Of a stretch of DNA of 64,000 bases, positions 25,354 through 34,714 are shown one piece after another; position 1 is the stretch's first letter, and every line of letters starts with the position of its first letter. This DNA is from Phycisphaerales bacterium Planc_01. Lineage in GTDB: Bacteria > Planctomycetota > Phycisphaerae > Sedimentisphaerales > Anaerobacaceae. The notes under the pieces are model-generated. The model searched no databases, was not told where the DNA came from, and saw nothing but the letters and a program-made list of their open reading frames with translations. The stretch lies in assembly GCA_001603075.1 (NCBI GenBank), contig LVBB01000014.1, positions 116,147-180,146 on the forward strand. Reading direction: 5' to 3'. A program made the translations under genes and the position numbers.

Positions 25354-26700
25354 TCAACGCAACAGCCACTGCTCGACGATCTCGTCGAGCGCGTCGGGCA
25401 GCACGCCCGTCATCCACGCCAGATCGACGACGGTGAACCGTTTGCGGATCTCGTGCATGTGCAGGGCCGCCCCTTTGAGCCGCTCCTTCGAGCATCCGAT
25501 ATCGGCGGCGCAAGTCGCCCCGCCGGCCTGTTCGAGCCAGGTGCGAATCGTCTGCGGGCGGCGCGATCGCTCGCCCAGTTCAGACCTCAGTCGGTCCCAT
25601 GCGTCTCGATCGGCCAGATGACGCCGGGCTGCATCCAAAGCGGCCCTCTTGGCCTCATACTGCCGCGCGACCGCCTCGGCAACCACGCCGCCGGACCAGA
25701 AACCCGTATCGATCTGCGCCGGCATCGCGCGAAACTCCGGGCTTTCGATCGCCAGAATCTTCTCGTACAGGGCCGCCGAGAGAATCGTGCCGACTCCCAC
25801 CTGGCGGCCGTGCAGATCGTGCCGGTGCCCTCGGACTGAAGCGATCATGTCCATTGTATGGCTGAGCAGGTGCTCGCCGCCGCTGGCCGGGGCGCTGGTG
25901 CCCACGAGTGTCATGGCCACGCCGCTCCAGAACAACGCCGCAAAGAGCCCCTCCACGGCCGGCGCCCCGGCCTCCCTGATTTCCTCGGGCCGGTTCAAGT
26001 AAAGCGGTTCCAGATCGGCCACGATGCCGGCGCAGAAGTCGCAGTAATACTCCCCGAACAGCCGGCGATTCATCCACCAGTCTGTGTTGCTCTGATGCTT
26101 GGCAATCGTATCACCGAACCCCGCCTCGATCATTTCGTGCGGCGCGCGGGCAATGGTCTGCGGCTCGGCGATCACGGCCACCGGTGGTCGGGCCTCAAGC
26201 AGGACTTTCACGCCGGCGATGGTCGCGGCGACGTTGGCGGCGGCGTATCCGTTCATCGAAGCAGCCGTCGCCACCACGAGATAGGGGATTCCCCGCTCGA
26301 ACGACACCCACTTGCACAGATCGTTGATCACCCCGCTGCCGACGGCCACAAGGACCTCGGGCTTGGCCTCTCGCAGTCGGGCCAGGAGCGTTCGAAACGT
26401 CGCTTCATCACAGACGGGCGAGCCGTGCTGGCCATCGGCGACGACGACCTCCTTCGCCTCCTTGTGCGTTCGTCTCAAGGCCGCCAGCGTCCGGCGTCCG
26501 CAGACCTCCCACGTGCGCGAATCGGCCACAACGGCCACTTGCACGCCATGGCCGGCACACTGCCGCACGATATCGGGCAGCCGGTCGATGGCCGTCGCAT
26601 CGTAGACAAACCGCCGTACCGTCAGACCGTGCGTTCGGCCGCAGTCGCAGCGAAATTCCGTTCCCAACAACTCCGACAATCCCACGTGCTGCCGCTCCAT
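25354..26700 (-). CDS. sn-Glycerol-1-phosphate dehydrogenase (AraM/EgsA-like)
   Basis: The 448-aa iron-containing-dehydrogenase-fold protein shows VGSGVINDLCKW (NAD-phosphate binding), TAASMNGYAAANV, IEAGFGDTIAK (metal Asp), HTMDM and HRHDLHGRQVGVGT (metal His). These match the glycerol-1-phosphate dehydrogenase group, which makes the archaeal-type enantiomer sn-glycerol-1-phosphate from DHAP and in some Bacillota is called AraM. A bacterial role in lipid or glycerophosphate metabolism is likely; the product is not proven here. The start at 26700 is the first ATG after the UbiB stop (41 bp gap); the ribosome site is weak. It is probably co-transcribed with ubiB and the phasin-like gene. Confidence 0.85.
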   Translation of the reverse strand: MERQHVGLSELLGTEFRCDCGRTHGLTVRRFVYDATAIDRLPDIVRQCAGHGVQVAVVADSRTWEVCGRRTLAALRRTHKEAKEVVVADGQHGSPVCDEATFRTLLARLREAKPEVLVAVGSGVINDLCKWVSFERGIPYLVVATAASMNGYAAANVAATIAGVKVLLEARPPVAVIAEPQTIARAPHEMIEAGFGDTIAKHQSNTDWWMNRRLFGEYYCDFCAGIVADLEPLYLNRPEEIREAGAPAVEGLFAALFWSGVAMTLVGTSAPASGGEHLLSHTMDMIASVRGHRHDLHGRQVGVGTILSAALYEKILAIESPEFRAMPAQIDTGFWSGGVVAEAVARQYEAKRAALDAARRHLADRDAWDRLRSELGERSRRPQTIRTWLEQAGGATCAADIGCSKERLKGAALHMHEIRKRFTVVDLAWMTGVLPDALDEIVEQWLLR

Positions 26701-26741
26701 CCTGCAGATCGTTGTCGATATCGCCTCGGGGTGGACTGCCG

Positions 26742-28436
26742 TCACATCCGGTCGCTGCGGGAGATGGAAATCAGCAGCCAGATGCCGATGACGGCGGCGA
26801 TGCTGTAGCCGACAATCCCCATCGTTTGCAGCCGGAACAGGCCCAGAACCGTGCCCTCCTGAGCCACGAGCATGCTGGAGGCCACCAGCAACGCCGCCGT
26901 AATCAACGAGAAGCTGATCCGATTGGAACTGCGGTGCACCGTCTTGGTCAGGTTCTCCAGGTGCTCGTGGTGGACGCGGACCTGGAAACGGCCCTGCCGG
27001 AACTTGCTGAGGATCACGTTGATGTCTTCGGGCAGCCGCATCACCAGGTCGCCGGCATCCTGGACCACCTGACGCATCTGCCGCGCCATCCGCTTGGGCT
27101 CCAGATCGCGCAGCATCGCCCGTCGCGCGTACGGCTTCATCGCTTCCATGATGTTGAAATCCGGGTCCAGCGACCGGGCGAACGACTCCACCGTGGCCAG
27201 CGTCTTGAGCATCAACGTGAACTGTGCGGGCGAGCGGATGTAGTTCGTCCGAAACAGGTCGAAGGTCCGCGTCACGACCGTGCCGAAAGCGATGCTCTTG
27301 AGCGGCAGGTTGCGGTACGTATCGATGAGCTGCTCCATGTCGCCGGTCAGCTTGCTGACGTCCGTCCGCTCGTCGGTCATCTCCTCGCGCTCCAGCGAAC
27401 GGATGACCCGCGCGCTTTCGTTCTCCACAATCGCCAGAACGATCTCGTTGAACAGCCGGCGGTACTGTGAGCTCATCCGCGCCACCTGCCCGAAGTCGAT
27501 CGGGGCCAGCACGTTGTCGGGCAGCAGGAAGAAGTTCCCGGGATGCGGGTCGGTGTGGAAGAAGCCCAGTTCGAAGATCTGACGCAGAACGAAATCGGCC
27601 CCGCGCTGGGCCACGAGCTTGCAGTCGATGCCACGCTCGGCGAGAAGCTCCGGATCGGCGGGTTTGATCCCGTCGATATACTCCATCGTGAGCACGCCAC
27701 TGGTACAGTACGGCTCGTAGACCTTGGCGATGTGGACGGTTGGATCGTCCTTGAAATTGGCGGCGAACCGCTGTTGATTGCGTCGCTCCTCGGCGAGGTT
27801 CGTCTCCCTGGAGACGGCATCGACGAACTCCTTGACCATCTGCTGGGGATCGATGGTTTCGTGCTCGAAGACGGTGACTCTGAGGATGGCGGTCAGCTCC
27901 TCGAGGATGTCGCACTCGGCGTGGATAATCTCGACGATCCCCGGGCGGCGGACCTTGACAACGACGGAATCGCCCTCCTTCGTCGTGGCCCGATGAACTT
28001 GGGCAATGCTGCCGGCCGCCAGCGGCTCGGAATCGAAATGGGCGAAGACATCTTCCAGCTTGCGGTCGAACTGGTATTCGAGTTCGTCACGGATGCGTTT
28101 GAAGTCGTCCGGCTTGACCTGGTCCTGCAAATGCTCGAACTCATGGACGTAGTCGGCCGGCACGATGTCGGGGCGCGTGCTCAGAAGCTGGCCGAACTTG
28201 ATGAACGTCGGCCCCATCTCCTCGAGGGCCAGCCGGACACGCTGCGGACGGCTCTGCCCGACGGCCGCCCGTTTGACACGCAGCGGCGCCGCCTTCTCCC
28301 CCACGCGAACGAGCAGGCGGGCCCGCAACGCCTCGGCGACCTCCTCCAGGCCGTACTTCATCAGCACGCCCATGATATGCCGATAGCGACGCAGCCTGTG
28401 CAGCCGACTCTTGAAGCGAGGCCGCCAGAAGCTCAA
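26742..28436 (-). CDS. UbiB/ABC1/AarF atypical kinase-like protein
   Basis: The 564-aa protein starts with TTG at 28436, 5 bp after the upstream gene. The core contains MGPTFIKFGQLLSTRPDIVP (KxGQ motif), the Ala-rich PLAAGSIAQVHRA loop, VVVKVRRPG (catalytic Lys), an ExD motif in AECDILEEL, FFHTDPHPGNFFL and PIDFGQVARM (metal-binding). Two C-terminal hydrophobic segments (about residues 505-560) anchor it in the membrane. Family members are ATPases needed for quinone synthesis or other isoprenoid-lipid processes. Because planctomycetes use menaquinone, the ubiquinone-specific role is unlikely. Its neighbours (phasin-like protein and G1P dehydrogenase) suggest a lipid-linked function. Confidence 0.92.
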   Translation of the reverse strand: MSFWRPRFKSRLHRLRRYRHIMGVLMKYGLEEVAEALRARLLVRVGEKAAPLRVKRAAVGQSRPQRVRLALEEMGPTFIKFGQLLSTRPDIVPADYVHEFEHLQDQVKPDDFKRIRDELEYQFDRKLEDVFAHFDSEPLAAGSIAQVHRATTKEGDSVVVKVRRPGIVEIIHAECDILEELTAILRVTVFEHETIDPQQMVKEFVDAVSRETNLAEERRNQQRFAANFKDDPTVHIAKVYEPYCTSGVLTMEYIDGIKPADPELLAERGIDCKLVAQRGADFVLRQIFELGFFHTDPHPGNFFLLPDNVLAPIDFGQVARMSSQYRRLFNEIVLAIVENESARVIRSLEREEMTDERTDVSKLTGDMEQLIDTYRNLPLKSIAFGTVVTRTFDLFRTNYIRSPAQFTLMLKTLATVESFARSLDPDFNIMEAMKPYARRAMLRDLEPKRMARQMRQVVQDAGDLVMRLPEDINVILSKFRQGRFQVRVHHEHLENLTKTVHRSSNRISFSLITAALLVASSMLVAQEGTVLGLFRLQTMGIVGYSIAAVIGIWLLISISRSDRM

Positions 28437-28441
28437 CGGAC

Positions 28442-28732
28442 CTACCCCTGTGCGAGCAACTGGTCGAGCTTCTGCTCGATCCGCCGGACATCGTCCTGCG
28501 TGGCCAGATGCAGTTTCGTCACCGTCTCCTGCACCTGTTGCGAAATCATCTTCTCCAGCTCCGATCGCGTCCGTTCGGCGCTGTCCATCACCTCCTTGAC
28601 AAATCCGCTGCGCCCTTCTCTCGCGGCTTTCCCCTTGCTGACGTATTCGTCAAACATCTGCTCCGCTCGCTCGCGCGTCATCGATACCGCTCCGAGTCCG
28701 GCCAACATCATCTTGTCCAGCGTCTCAAACAT
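28442..28732 (-). CDS. Phasin-like coiled-coil protein
   Basis: The 96-aa protein starts at ATG 28732, which follows GGAGG by 8 nt; an in-frame ATG 7 codons upstream lacks a site. A hydrophobic Gly-Leu-Ala-rich N-terminus (MMLAGLGAVSMTRERAEQ) and a heptad-type C-terminal half (VRRIEQKLDQLL) resemble phasin/PhaF-like granule- or membrane-associated proteins. It sits 5 bp before the UbiB-like gene and is certainly in the same operon. Small proteins of this type often accompany UbiB/AarF genes; the physical partner is therefore probably the kinase. No polyhydroxyalkanoate synthase is in the window. Confidence 0.78.
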   Translation of the reverse strand: MFETLDKMMLAGLGAVSMTRERAEQMFDEYVSKGKAAREGRSGFVKEVMDSAERTRSELEKMISQQVQETVTKLHLATQDDVRRIEQKLDQLLAQG

Positions 28733-29240
28733 GCCTCGATCCTCCAGATCCATGCTTTCGTTTCGTTGATCCGTCCGATGTTCACGACCTGTTCACGATT
28801 ATAGGCATCGCGCCCCGCCCGACAAGGAGAATCGTCCAATGTGCCGCAGGGAATACGCGCCCCATACACATCGAGGAGCGCCTTGCCGAATCCTCGATCC
28901 CCTGGTCCACAGGAAAGACCGACAGACACCCCGTTTGCCCCAATCTGCCGTAGCCGAGCAAGGCCCGCCACTGCCGCGACCGAACAGCCGGGCGAACGCG
29001 AGTGGGACACAACCTGCGGCGACGAAACGGCGTGGGCCCGAGAAAATCCCGGCGCAGTGCACAAATTGTCGAACATTGCCCTTGACCGCGTTCGTATAGC
29101 GGATAAGCTTAGACTTGTCATTTTCTGCGACGCCCGAGAATGGACACTCCCGTCGCCAAGAAAATCCGTTGTCGTATCAAAAGCGAGTGGCAGAACACGT
29201 TTTGTTGCTCTTGTTGGCTTTGCCCAGGGAGGGACAAGGA
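28733..29240. other. Divergent intergenic region with a candidate promoter
   Basis: About 500 bp without a credible gene lie between the phasin-like gene and the glycosyltransferase. A plus-strand promoter candidate has TTGACC (29082-29087), a 16-nt spacer and TAAGCT (29104-29109), leaving a leader of about 130 nt. No structured element was recognised. Confidence 0.4.
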
Positions 29241-30515
29241 ATGAAGGTAAGGACGCTCATGCTCGGCTGGGAGTTCCCCCCGTTCATCAGCGGAGGGCTG
29301 GGCACGGCATGTCTGGGCCTGACCAAAGCGATGGATCGCCTCGGCATGCCCGTCATCTTCGTACTTCCCAAGGCCAAACCGATGCATCTGTCCGCCGGTT
29401 CGGCTCCCCTCTTCGAGAGTGATTCCCCCATCGATTTCGGATTCCGCAACGTGCAGTTTCGACCCGTCGCCGCCGCATTGAACCCCTACGCCGCCACACG
29501 CTCGGGAACCCCCGCCACGATGATGGGGGATCTCGACGAGGCCGATCTCGCGGACGACGACCTCGATTCCGGTGAGCCGGGCAACTATGGTCCCGACATC
29601 TATGCGGAAGTGGCTCGCTACAGCCGCAAGGTTCTGGCGCTCGGCTTGACCGAGCCGTTCGACCTGATCCACGCGCACGACTGGATGACGTTTCCCGCCG
29701 GCGTCGCCCTGGCCGCGCAAAGCGGCAAGCCCCTCGTGATTCAGGTCCACTCCACCGAATTCGATCGCAGCGGGGAGCACGTCAATCAGTACGTCTACGA
29801 CATCGAACGGCACGCCATGCACGCCGCCACCAGGATCATCGCCGTGAGCAACTACACGCGAAACATCATCATCAGCCGGTACGGCGTGCCGGCCGAGAAG
29901 GTCGAGGTGGTCTACAACGGCGTGGAGCACCAGAACGGCTGCTGGTCCGGGCAGCGGCAGACCTGGCCGGACAAGTCCGATAAGATCGTTCTTTTCCTCG
30001 GCCGGATCACCATGCAGAAGGGGCCGGAGTATTTCCTCCACGCCGCCAGGGCCGTGCTGGAGAAGATCGACAACGTCAAGTTTATCATGGCCGGCGACGG
30101 CGACATGCTCTACCAGAGCATCGAACTGGCCGCCCAGCTCGGCATCGGCAACCGGGTGCTGTTCACCCGGTTCCTGCGAGGCGACGACGTTCGCAAGGTC
30201 TATCAACTGGCGGACCTCTACGTCATGCCGTCGGTCTCGGAGCCGTTCGGCATCGCCCCGCTCGAGGCGCTTCAGCACGATGTGCCGGTGCTGCTGAGCA
30301 AGCAAAGCGGCATCGCCGAGGCCTTTCGCAACGCCCTGAAGGTGGACTTCTGGGACGTCCAGGAAATGGCCAACAAGATGGTCGCGGTGTTGCGACACCC
30401 CCCGCTTCAGGGCGTCCTTCGCAGCGAGGGGCGGCGCGAGGCGCTGAAGTTCCGCTGGGAAGACTCGGCCGCACGCATGAATGAGATCTATCACCAGACG
30501 CTGGGCGTCGCATAG
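29241..30515 (+). CDS. Family 4 glycosyltransferase, glycogen-synthase-like
   Basis: The 424-aa protein starts at ATG 29241, with GGGAGG 8 nt upstream. The N-terminal domain begins MLGWEFPPFISGGLGTA, the pattern of GT4/GT5 glycogen or starch synthase-like enzymes. The HAHDWMTF motif follows. The C-terminal nucleotide-sugar domain has FLGRITMQKGPEYFLHAA, AGDGDM and SEPFGIAPLEAL, the E-x7-E motif. The enzyme probably transfers glucose from ADP- or UDP-glucose to an alpha-glucan. It is 23 bp upstream of a GH57 amylase gene, a pairing common in bacterial glycogen or maltooligosaccharide metabolism. Confidence 0.88.
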   Translation: MKVRTLMLGWEFPPFISGGLGTACLGLTKAMDRLGMPVIFVLPKAKPMHLSAGSAPLFESDSPIDFGFRNVQFRPVAAALNPYAATRSGTPATMMGDLDEADLADDDLDSGEPGNYGPDIYAEVARYSRKVLALGLTEPFDLIHAHDWMTFPAGVALAAQSGKPLVIQVHSTEFDRSGEHVNQYVYDIERHAMHAATRIIAVSNYTRNIIISRYGVPAEKVEVVYNGVEHQNGCWSGQRQTWPDKSDKIVLFLGRITMQKGPEYFLHAARAVLEKIDNVKFIMAGDGDMLYQSIELAAQLGIGNRVLFTRFLRGDDVRKVYQLADLYVMPSVSEPFGIAPLEALQHDVPVLLSKQSGIAEAFRNALKVDFWDVQEMANKMVAVLRHPPLQGVLRSEGRREALKFRWEDSAARMNEIYHQTLGVA

Positions 30516-30538
30516 GCGAGTCATACAGGGAGAGTGCA

Positions 30539-31807
30539 ATGGCTTCGGTGTGTTTCTACTTTCAGGTTCACCAGCCTCACCGTCTTCGTCATTACACGAT
30601 CTTCGACAGCGGCAGCGACTACTTCGACGCGTACAAGAACGCCGAGATCTGCCGCAAAGTGGCCCAGAAGTGCTATCTGCCGACCAACCGCCTCCTCCAG
30701 GAGCTGATCGAGCGCTACGCCGGACAGTTCAAGGTCGCTTTCAGCATCACCGGAACGGCCCTCGAGCAGTTCGCCACCTACGCGCCCGAGGTCCTGGTCG
30801 GCTTCCAGCGTCTGGCGGCGACGGGCTGCGTTGAGTTCCTGTCCGAGACCTACCACCACAGTCTCAGTTTCCTGTTCTCGCCCGACGAGTTCGCCGATCA
30901 GGTCGCCGCACACCGGAAGTTGATCCGCGACCTCTTCAGCCAGACGCCTCAGGTCTTCCGCAACACCGAACTGATCTACAGCAACCAACTGGCCCAGGCT
31001 GTCGCCCGGATCGGCGGGTTCAAGGCCATTCTCGCCGAGGGGGCCGACCACATCCTGGGCTATCGAAGCCCCAACTACGTCTACAGGCCCCCGAACGCGC
31101 CGGGCCTCAAATTGCTCCTGAAGAACTACCGCCTCAGCGACGACATCGCCTTTCGGTTCTCCAATCGGCACTGGAGCGAGTGGCCACTGAGCGTCGGCAA
31201 GTTCGCTCAGTGGGTCAACGCCGTCAACGGCAACGGGTACGTGGTCAACTTGTTCGTCGATTACGAGACCTTCGGCGAGCACCAATGGGAAGACACGGGG
31301 ATCTTCGAGTTTCTCCGCGCCCTGCCGGAAGAGATCCTCAAGCACCCCGACAACGACTTCAAGACGCCCGGCGAGGTGGCCGACGCCTATGAGGCGGTGG
31401 ACGCTGTCGATGTGCCCCACCTGATCAGTTGGGCCGACACGGAGCGCGATCTGTCCGCCTGGCTCGGCAACGCCATGCAGCAGAACGCCATCACCGAGCT
31501 GTACCGGATGGAGCAGACGGTCAAGCAGACCGGCGATCCGGACATCCTGCGCGACTGGCGGCGGCTCCAGACCTCGGACCACTTCTACTACATGTGCACC
31601 AAGTACTTCGCCGACGGCGACGTGCACAAGTACTTCAACCCGTACGACACGCCCTACGACTCCTACATCAACTTCATGAACGTCCTGGACAACATGCGGT
31701 CGCGCTGCGCCGCGGCACGACCCGCCGCAGCGCCTGCCGCCCGCATCGTCGAAACGCAGCCCCCCAAGTACCCCCGCCGCCGGACCGACACATCCGTCAC
31801 CGTCTGA
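30539..31807 (+). CDS. Glycoside hydrolase family 57 alpha-amylase-like enzyme
   Basis: The 422-aa protein has the GH57 conserved regions: FQVHQPHRLR (region 1), the nucleophile-containing FRNTELIYSN (Glu about 144), and VDYETFGEHQW with the acid/base Asp near 241. There is no signal peptide, so it acts in the cytoplasm on alpha-glucans as an amylase, branching or transferase-type enzyme. The Ala/Pro/Arg-rich last 45 residues look like a disordered tail. It follows the glycosyltransferase by 23 bp with GGGAG before its ATG and is terminated by a strong hairpin, so the two form an operon for storage-glucan turnover. Confidence 0.92.
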   Translation: MASVCFYFQVHQPHRLRHYTIFDSGSDYFDAYKNAEICRKVAQKCYLPTNRLLQELIERYAGQFKVAFSITGTALEQFATYAPEVLVGFQRLAATGCVEFLSETYHHSLSFLFSPDEFADQVAAHRKLIRDLFSQTPQVFRNTELIYSNQLAQAVARIGGFKAILAEGADHILGYRSPNYVYRPPNAPGLKLLLKNYRLSDDIAFRFSNRHWSEWPLSVGKFAQWVNAVNGNGYVVNLFVDYETFGEHQWEDTGIFEFLRALPEEILKHPDNDFKTPGEVADAYEAVDAVDVPHLISWADTERDLSAWLGNAMQQNAITELYRMEQTVKQTGDPDILRDWRRLQTSDHFYYMCTKYFADGDVHKYFNPYDTPYDSYINFMNVLDNMRSRCAAARPAAAPAARIVETQPPKYPRRRTDTSVTV

Positions 31808-31851
31808 GACCCTGAGGGAATGGCCCTCGTAGTATGCGGAAGGTCAAACCC

Positions 31852-31882
31852 AGGCCGGGCCGTTGGCTCGGCCTTTTCTTTT
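31852..31882 (+). terminator. Rho-independent terminator after the GH57 gene
   Basis: AGGCCG-G-GCC and GGC-T-CGGCCT form a 10-bp stem (one G-T pair) around GTT, followed by TTTTCTTTT. The stem sequence resembles the terminators of the sigma cassettes downstream. Confidence 0.8.
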
Positions 31883-31973
31883 GCGAGGACAAAATTCGCG
31901 GGCAGAATACGAAACGCGGGCTTCGAGCGTGGTACATTGTGAGAATGATCGTTCTTGATGGCAACGTAAGCTG

Positions 31974-32522
31974 ATGGCGATAGTCGAAGATGAGCTGTTG
32001 AAATGGAAGTTCCGCCGGGGCAGCCCGGAGGCGTTGGCGCGGATCTACGAGAAGTACCTCGACTCGATGCTGACCCTGGCGATGGGATTGCTGAACAACC
32101 GGGCGGCCGCCGAGGATGTGGTGCACGACGTGTTCGTCTCGTTCGCCCGTCTGGGCCCGGGGTTCCGGCTGCGGGGCCGGCTCAGCGGCTACCTGGCGAC
32201 GAGCGTGGTCAACCGCGTTCGAGACCATCGCCGGCGTTCGCGGCGCCGGGTGCAGGCGTCGAGCCGCGAAGCCAGACCCGCCCGCGAGTCGGTCGGACCC
32301 GACGACGTGGCGAGCTTCACCGAGCAGGCGGCCCGGCTCAACGAGGCTGTCGCCCAACTGCCCGACGAGCAGCGCGAGGTCGTGCTGCTGCGGCTGAAGG
32401 CAGACATGAAGTTCCGCGACATCGCCAAGCTCCAGCAGACCTCGGTCAACACAGTCCTGGGCCGGTACCGGTACGGCCTGAATCGACTGCGAAGCACCTT
32501 GAACGGCGAGGCAGAAGAATGA
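31974..32522 (+). CDS. Sigma-70-family RNA polymerase sigma factor, cassette 1
   Basis: The 182-aa protein has region 2 (SPEALARIYEKY, then DVVHDVFVSFARL) and region 4 (QLPDEQREVVLLRLKADMKFRDIAKLQ followed by a helix-turn-helix SVNTVLGRYRYGLNRL). It lacks regions 1 and 3 and is ECF-like in size. The N-terminus (VEDELLKWKFRRGS) aligns with those of the next two sigma factors and of a relic at 39284, so they form a local paralogous group. The stop codon overlaps the start of the next gene (ATGA), implying translational coupling to a membrane partner that may be its regulator. A promoter-like motif shared with the other cassettes lies about 36 nt upstream of the start. Confidence 0.9.
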   Translation: MAIVEDELLKWKFRRGSPEALARIYEKYLDSMLTLAMGLLNNRAAAEDVVHDVFVSFARLGPGFRLRGRLSGYLATSVVNRVRDHRRRSRRRVQASSREARPARESVGPDDVASFTEQAARLNEAVAQLPDEQREVVLLRLKADMKFRDIAKLQQTSVNTVLGRYRYGLNRLRSTLNGEAEE

Positions 32523-33994
32523 AACCGAAGAAGAAAGTCGAAAACGCCATTCGCAACAAACTGCGGTTCACCGCACGCTCGACGCTGCGCGACCGACTGT
32601 TGACGGATGTCATGAACGCACGGGAAGAATCCATGCAAATTAGACCGGTCCCTTGCAGGCCGGGTATCGGGAGACGAATCATGAAGACTCGAATCGCAAA
32701 AGTAGCTTCCGTCGCGGCGGTCATCGCCGTGGCGGCGCTGGCCCTGACGTTCTGGAGCCGGTCCAGCTCGCCCGCCTATGCCATCACGGACCTGCCCGCC
32801 CAGTTCGAACAGGCCCGTACCATCCACGTGCGGGGCTGGCACTACTTCCCGGAGCACACGATGCCCGACGGCAGCCCGGTCCCGCCGTCGGCGATCGACA
32901 ATTGGACGGACGTGGTGAACGCCCGCTCCCGGTACACCACAACAGGTCTGCTGACCGGCGGCGTCGATGGTACCAAGGTGATCGTAAGCGAAGTCGTCCG
33001 CGATGGCCCTTCCTGGATGCGAATCGACCACGGCGATAGAAGGTCCGTCACGTACTTTCGCGTGAGCGAATATCAACAGAAGCTGGGCGTGCGCCAGATC
33101 TCGAAGCTGATTTCGGGACAACTGTTCGGCGACATCACACAGCTTTCCGATTCCATCGTGGTGGGCGCCGAGCGAATCGACGGCGTCGCCTGCGACATCT
33201 GGCAATCGGACGATTCTCACGGCGGGCGATGGAGGCAGTGGCTGGCGGCTGATACCGGCCGGCTGGCGCGGGCACAGTTCTTGCGGAAGATGGGCTCGGG
33301 TGAATGGAAGATCGCGACGGACTATTCGCTCATCGAGTACAACACCGAGCCGCCGGAGGGCACCTTCTCTTTGGAGCCGCCCGAGGGTTATACAGCGGAC
33401 AATTCCCCCCAGACCGGTTACTCCATGGATCTCGGCGACGGCGGCCACCCGGGATTTCAAGACGACCAATGGCACTACAAGTGCGGCCCCGAGATGGCCT
33501 TTGCTCTGGCGGATGGGAGCATCGTTCTCGGATGGCGGAGCTTCGACCCCAAGGACACGCAAAAGCAGACGCTGCTTTTTGAGGGTGTGGCGTTCGGCGG
33601 GCCTTTGCCGAAGCTGCCCATCGAATTCTATGCCCTCAAACCGGCCGAGGGTCCCGGCGGGCCCCTCTATACGGGCTACCATCTGGCCTTCACACGCAAA
33701 CAGGACAGATTCACCGAATGGGGTTTGTACGTTCCGAACGGCCCACCACCCGCGGATGTCCAGGAGACCGGGTACGAGATGCTCTACCGATGGAATCTCG
33801 AATTCGCACGGAACTTCGTCTTCGAGCACATGACCGTGAAGCCCGAATTCACGATCGAAACGACCGCCGAGTTCGACGAATGGGTCCTCGGTGCGATGGC
33901 CGAACTCGCCGACAACGGCACGGCCCCGGCGGATGTGACCTATCAGAAAGTCATCGATCTGGCCCAACAGGTTCGCACGTCGGTCGCACCGTAG
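32519..33994 (+). CDS. Membrane partner of sigma factor 1, possible anti-sigma/sensor
   Basis: The 491-aa protein starts at an ATG overlapping the sigma stop. Residues about 6-38 carry a charged motif (VENAIRNKLRFTARSTLRDRLLTDVM) also found at the start of the partners in cassettes 2 and 3. A membrane helix follows at about 58-80 (IAKVASVAAVIAVAALALTF), then a large extracytoplasmic part of about 410 residues with YPE-type LolA-like or outer-membrane-lipoprotein-sorting-like strands and no recognised enzyme motif. I infer that the cytoplasmic head binds the sigma factor and the outer part senses a signal. No zinc-binding anti-sigma (HxxxCxxC) motif is present, so this is unproven. Confidence 0.78.
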   Translation: MKPKKKVENAIRNKLRFTARSTLRDRLLTDVMNAREESMQIRPVPCRPGIGRRIMKTRIAKVASVAAVIAVAALALTFWSRSSSPAYAITDLPAQFEQARTIHVRGWHYFPEHTMPDGSPVPPSAIDNWTDVVNARSRYTTTGLLTGGVDGTKVIVSEVVRDGPSWMRIDHGDRRSVTYFRVSEYQQKLGVRQISKLISGQLFGDITQLSDSIVVGAERIDGVACDIWQSDDSHGGRWRQWLAADTGRLARAQFLRKMGSGEWKIATDYSLIEYNTEPPEGTFSLEPPEGYTADNSPQTGYSMDLGDGGHPGFQDDQWHYKCGPEMAFALADGSIVLGWRSFDPKDTQKQTLLFEGVAFGGPLPKLPIEFYALKPAEGPGGPLYTGYHLAFTRKQDRFTEWGLYVPNGPPPADVQETGYEMLYRWNLEFARNFVFEHMTVKPEFTIETTAEFDEWVLGAMAELADNGTAPADVTYQKVIDLAQQVRTSVAP

Positions 33995-34020
33995 GCGTGA
34001 AATCCTCCGGAATCGATTCA

Positions 34021-34048
34021 GGCCGGACGGCGGAGGTCCGGCCTTTTT
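34021..34048 (+). terminator. Terminator of sigma cassette 1
   Basis: GGCCGGAC and GTCCGGCC form an 8-bp perfect stem around GGCGGAG, followed by TTTTT and CATGCGC. Nearly identical copies end cassettes 2 and 3. Confidence 0.9.
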
Positions 34049-34168
34049 CATGCGCGTTTGTCGCCGGGAGACGGGCGGAGAGAAATCTCGGCATTTTCCC
34101 ATACCCAAAGGAGCATCTGGTTTGTGGTATAAATGACGGTGATCCTGAACTTGGGAAAGTCGGTGCGG

Positions 34169-34714
34169 ATGCTGGAAGACACGGTGCTCATCTGGAGGTT
34201 CAAACGCGGCAGCCGCGAGGCGCTGTGCCGGATCTACGAGAAGTACCGCACCGACCTGCTCCGGCTGGCGGCCCTGCTGCTGAGGGACAAAGGCGACGCC
34301 GAGGACGTGGTGCACGACGTCTTCGTGTCCTTCGCCCGGTCGGCCGAAATGCTGAGGCTCGTCGGCAGCCTGAAGGGGTATCTGCTGACCTGCGTCGCCA
34401 ACAACGCACGCAATCGCAACCGGGCCCGGCAGCGCAGGCAGACGGTCGGACTGGACGAGGCGGCGGAGTTGGCCTCCCCGGATACGACGCCCGACCAGTG
34501 GATCGCATACAGCGAAGAATTGCAGCGGTGGAGCGATGCACTGGCAGAGTTGCCCTACGAACAGAGGGAGGTCGTCACGCTGCACCTGCGGGCGGGCATG
34601 ACGTTTCGCCGGATCGCCCGTTCACAGGCGGTCTCCGTCAACACCGCCAAGGGCCGGTATCGTTACGCCCTGGCAAGACTGCGGTCAACGTTCAATGGCG
34701 AGTTGGAACCATGA
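34169..34714 (+). CDS. Sigma-70-family sigma factor, cassette 2
   Basis: The 181-aa protein has region 2 (GSREALCRIYEKYRTDLL, EDVVHDVFVSFARS) and region 4 (LPYEQREVVTLHLRAGMTFRRIARSQ, SVNTAKGRYRYALARLRS). The ATG at 34169 is preferred because the frame's earlier ATG at 34133 overlaps a TATAAA promoter box; the chosen start also aligns with the GTG start of the cassette 3 sigma factor. It is closely related to the sigma factors of cassettes 1 and 3. Its stop overlaps the next gene's ATG (ATGA). Confidence 0.88.
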   Translation: MLEDTVLIWRFKRGSREALCRIYEKYRTDLLRLAALLLRDKGDAEDVVHDVFVSFARSAEMLRLVGSLKGYLLTCVANNARNRNRARQRRQTVGLDEAAELASPDTTPDQWIAYSEELQRWSDALAELPYEQREVVTLHLRAGMTFRRIARSQAVSVNTAKGRYRYALARLRSTFNGELEP

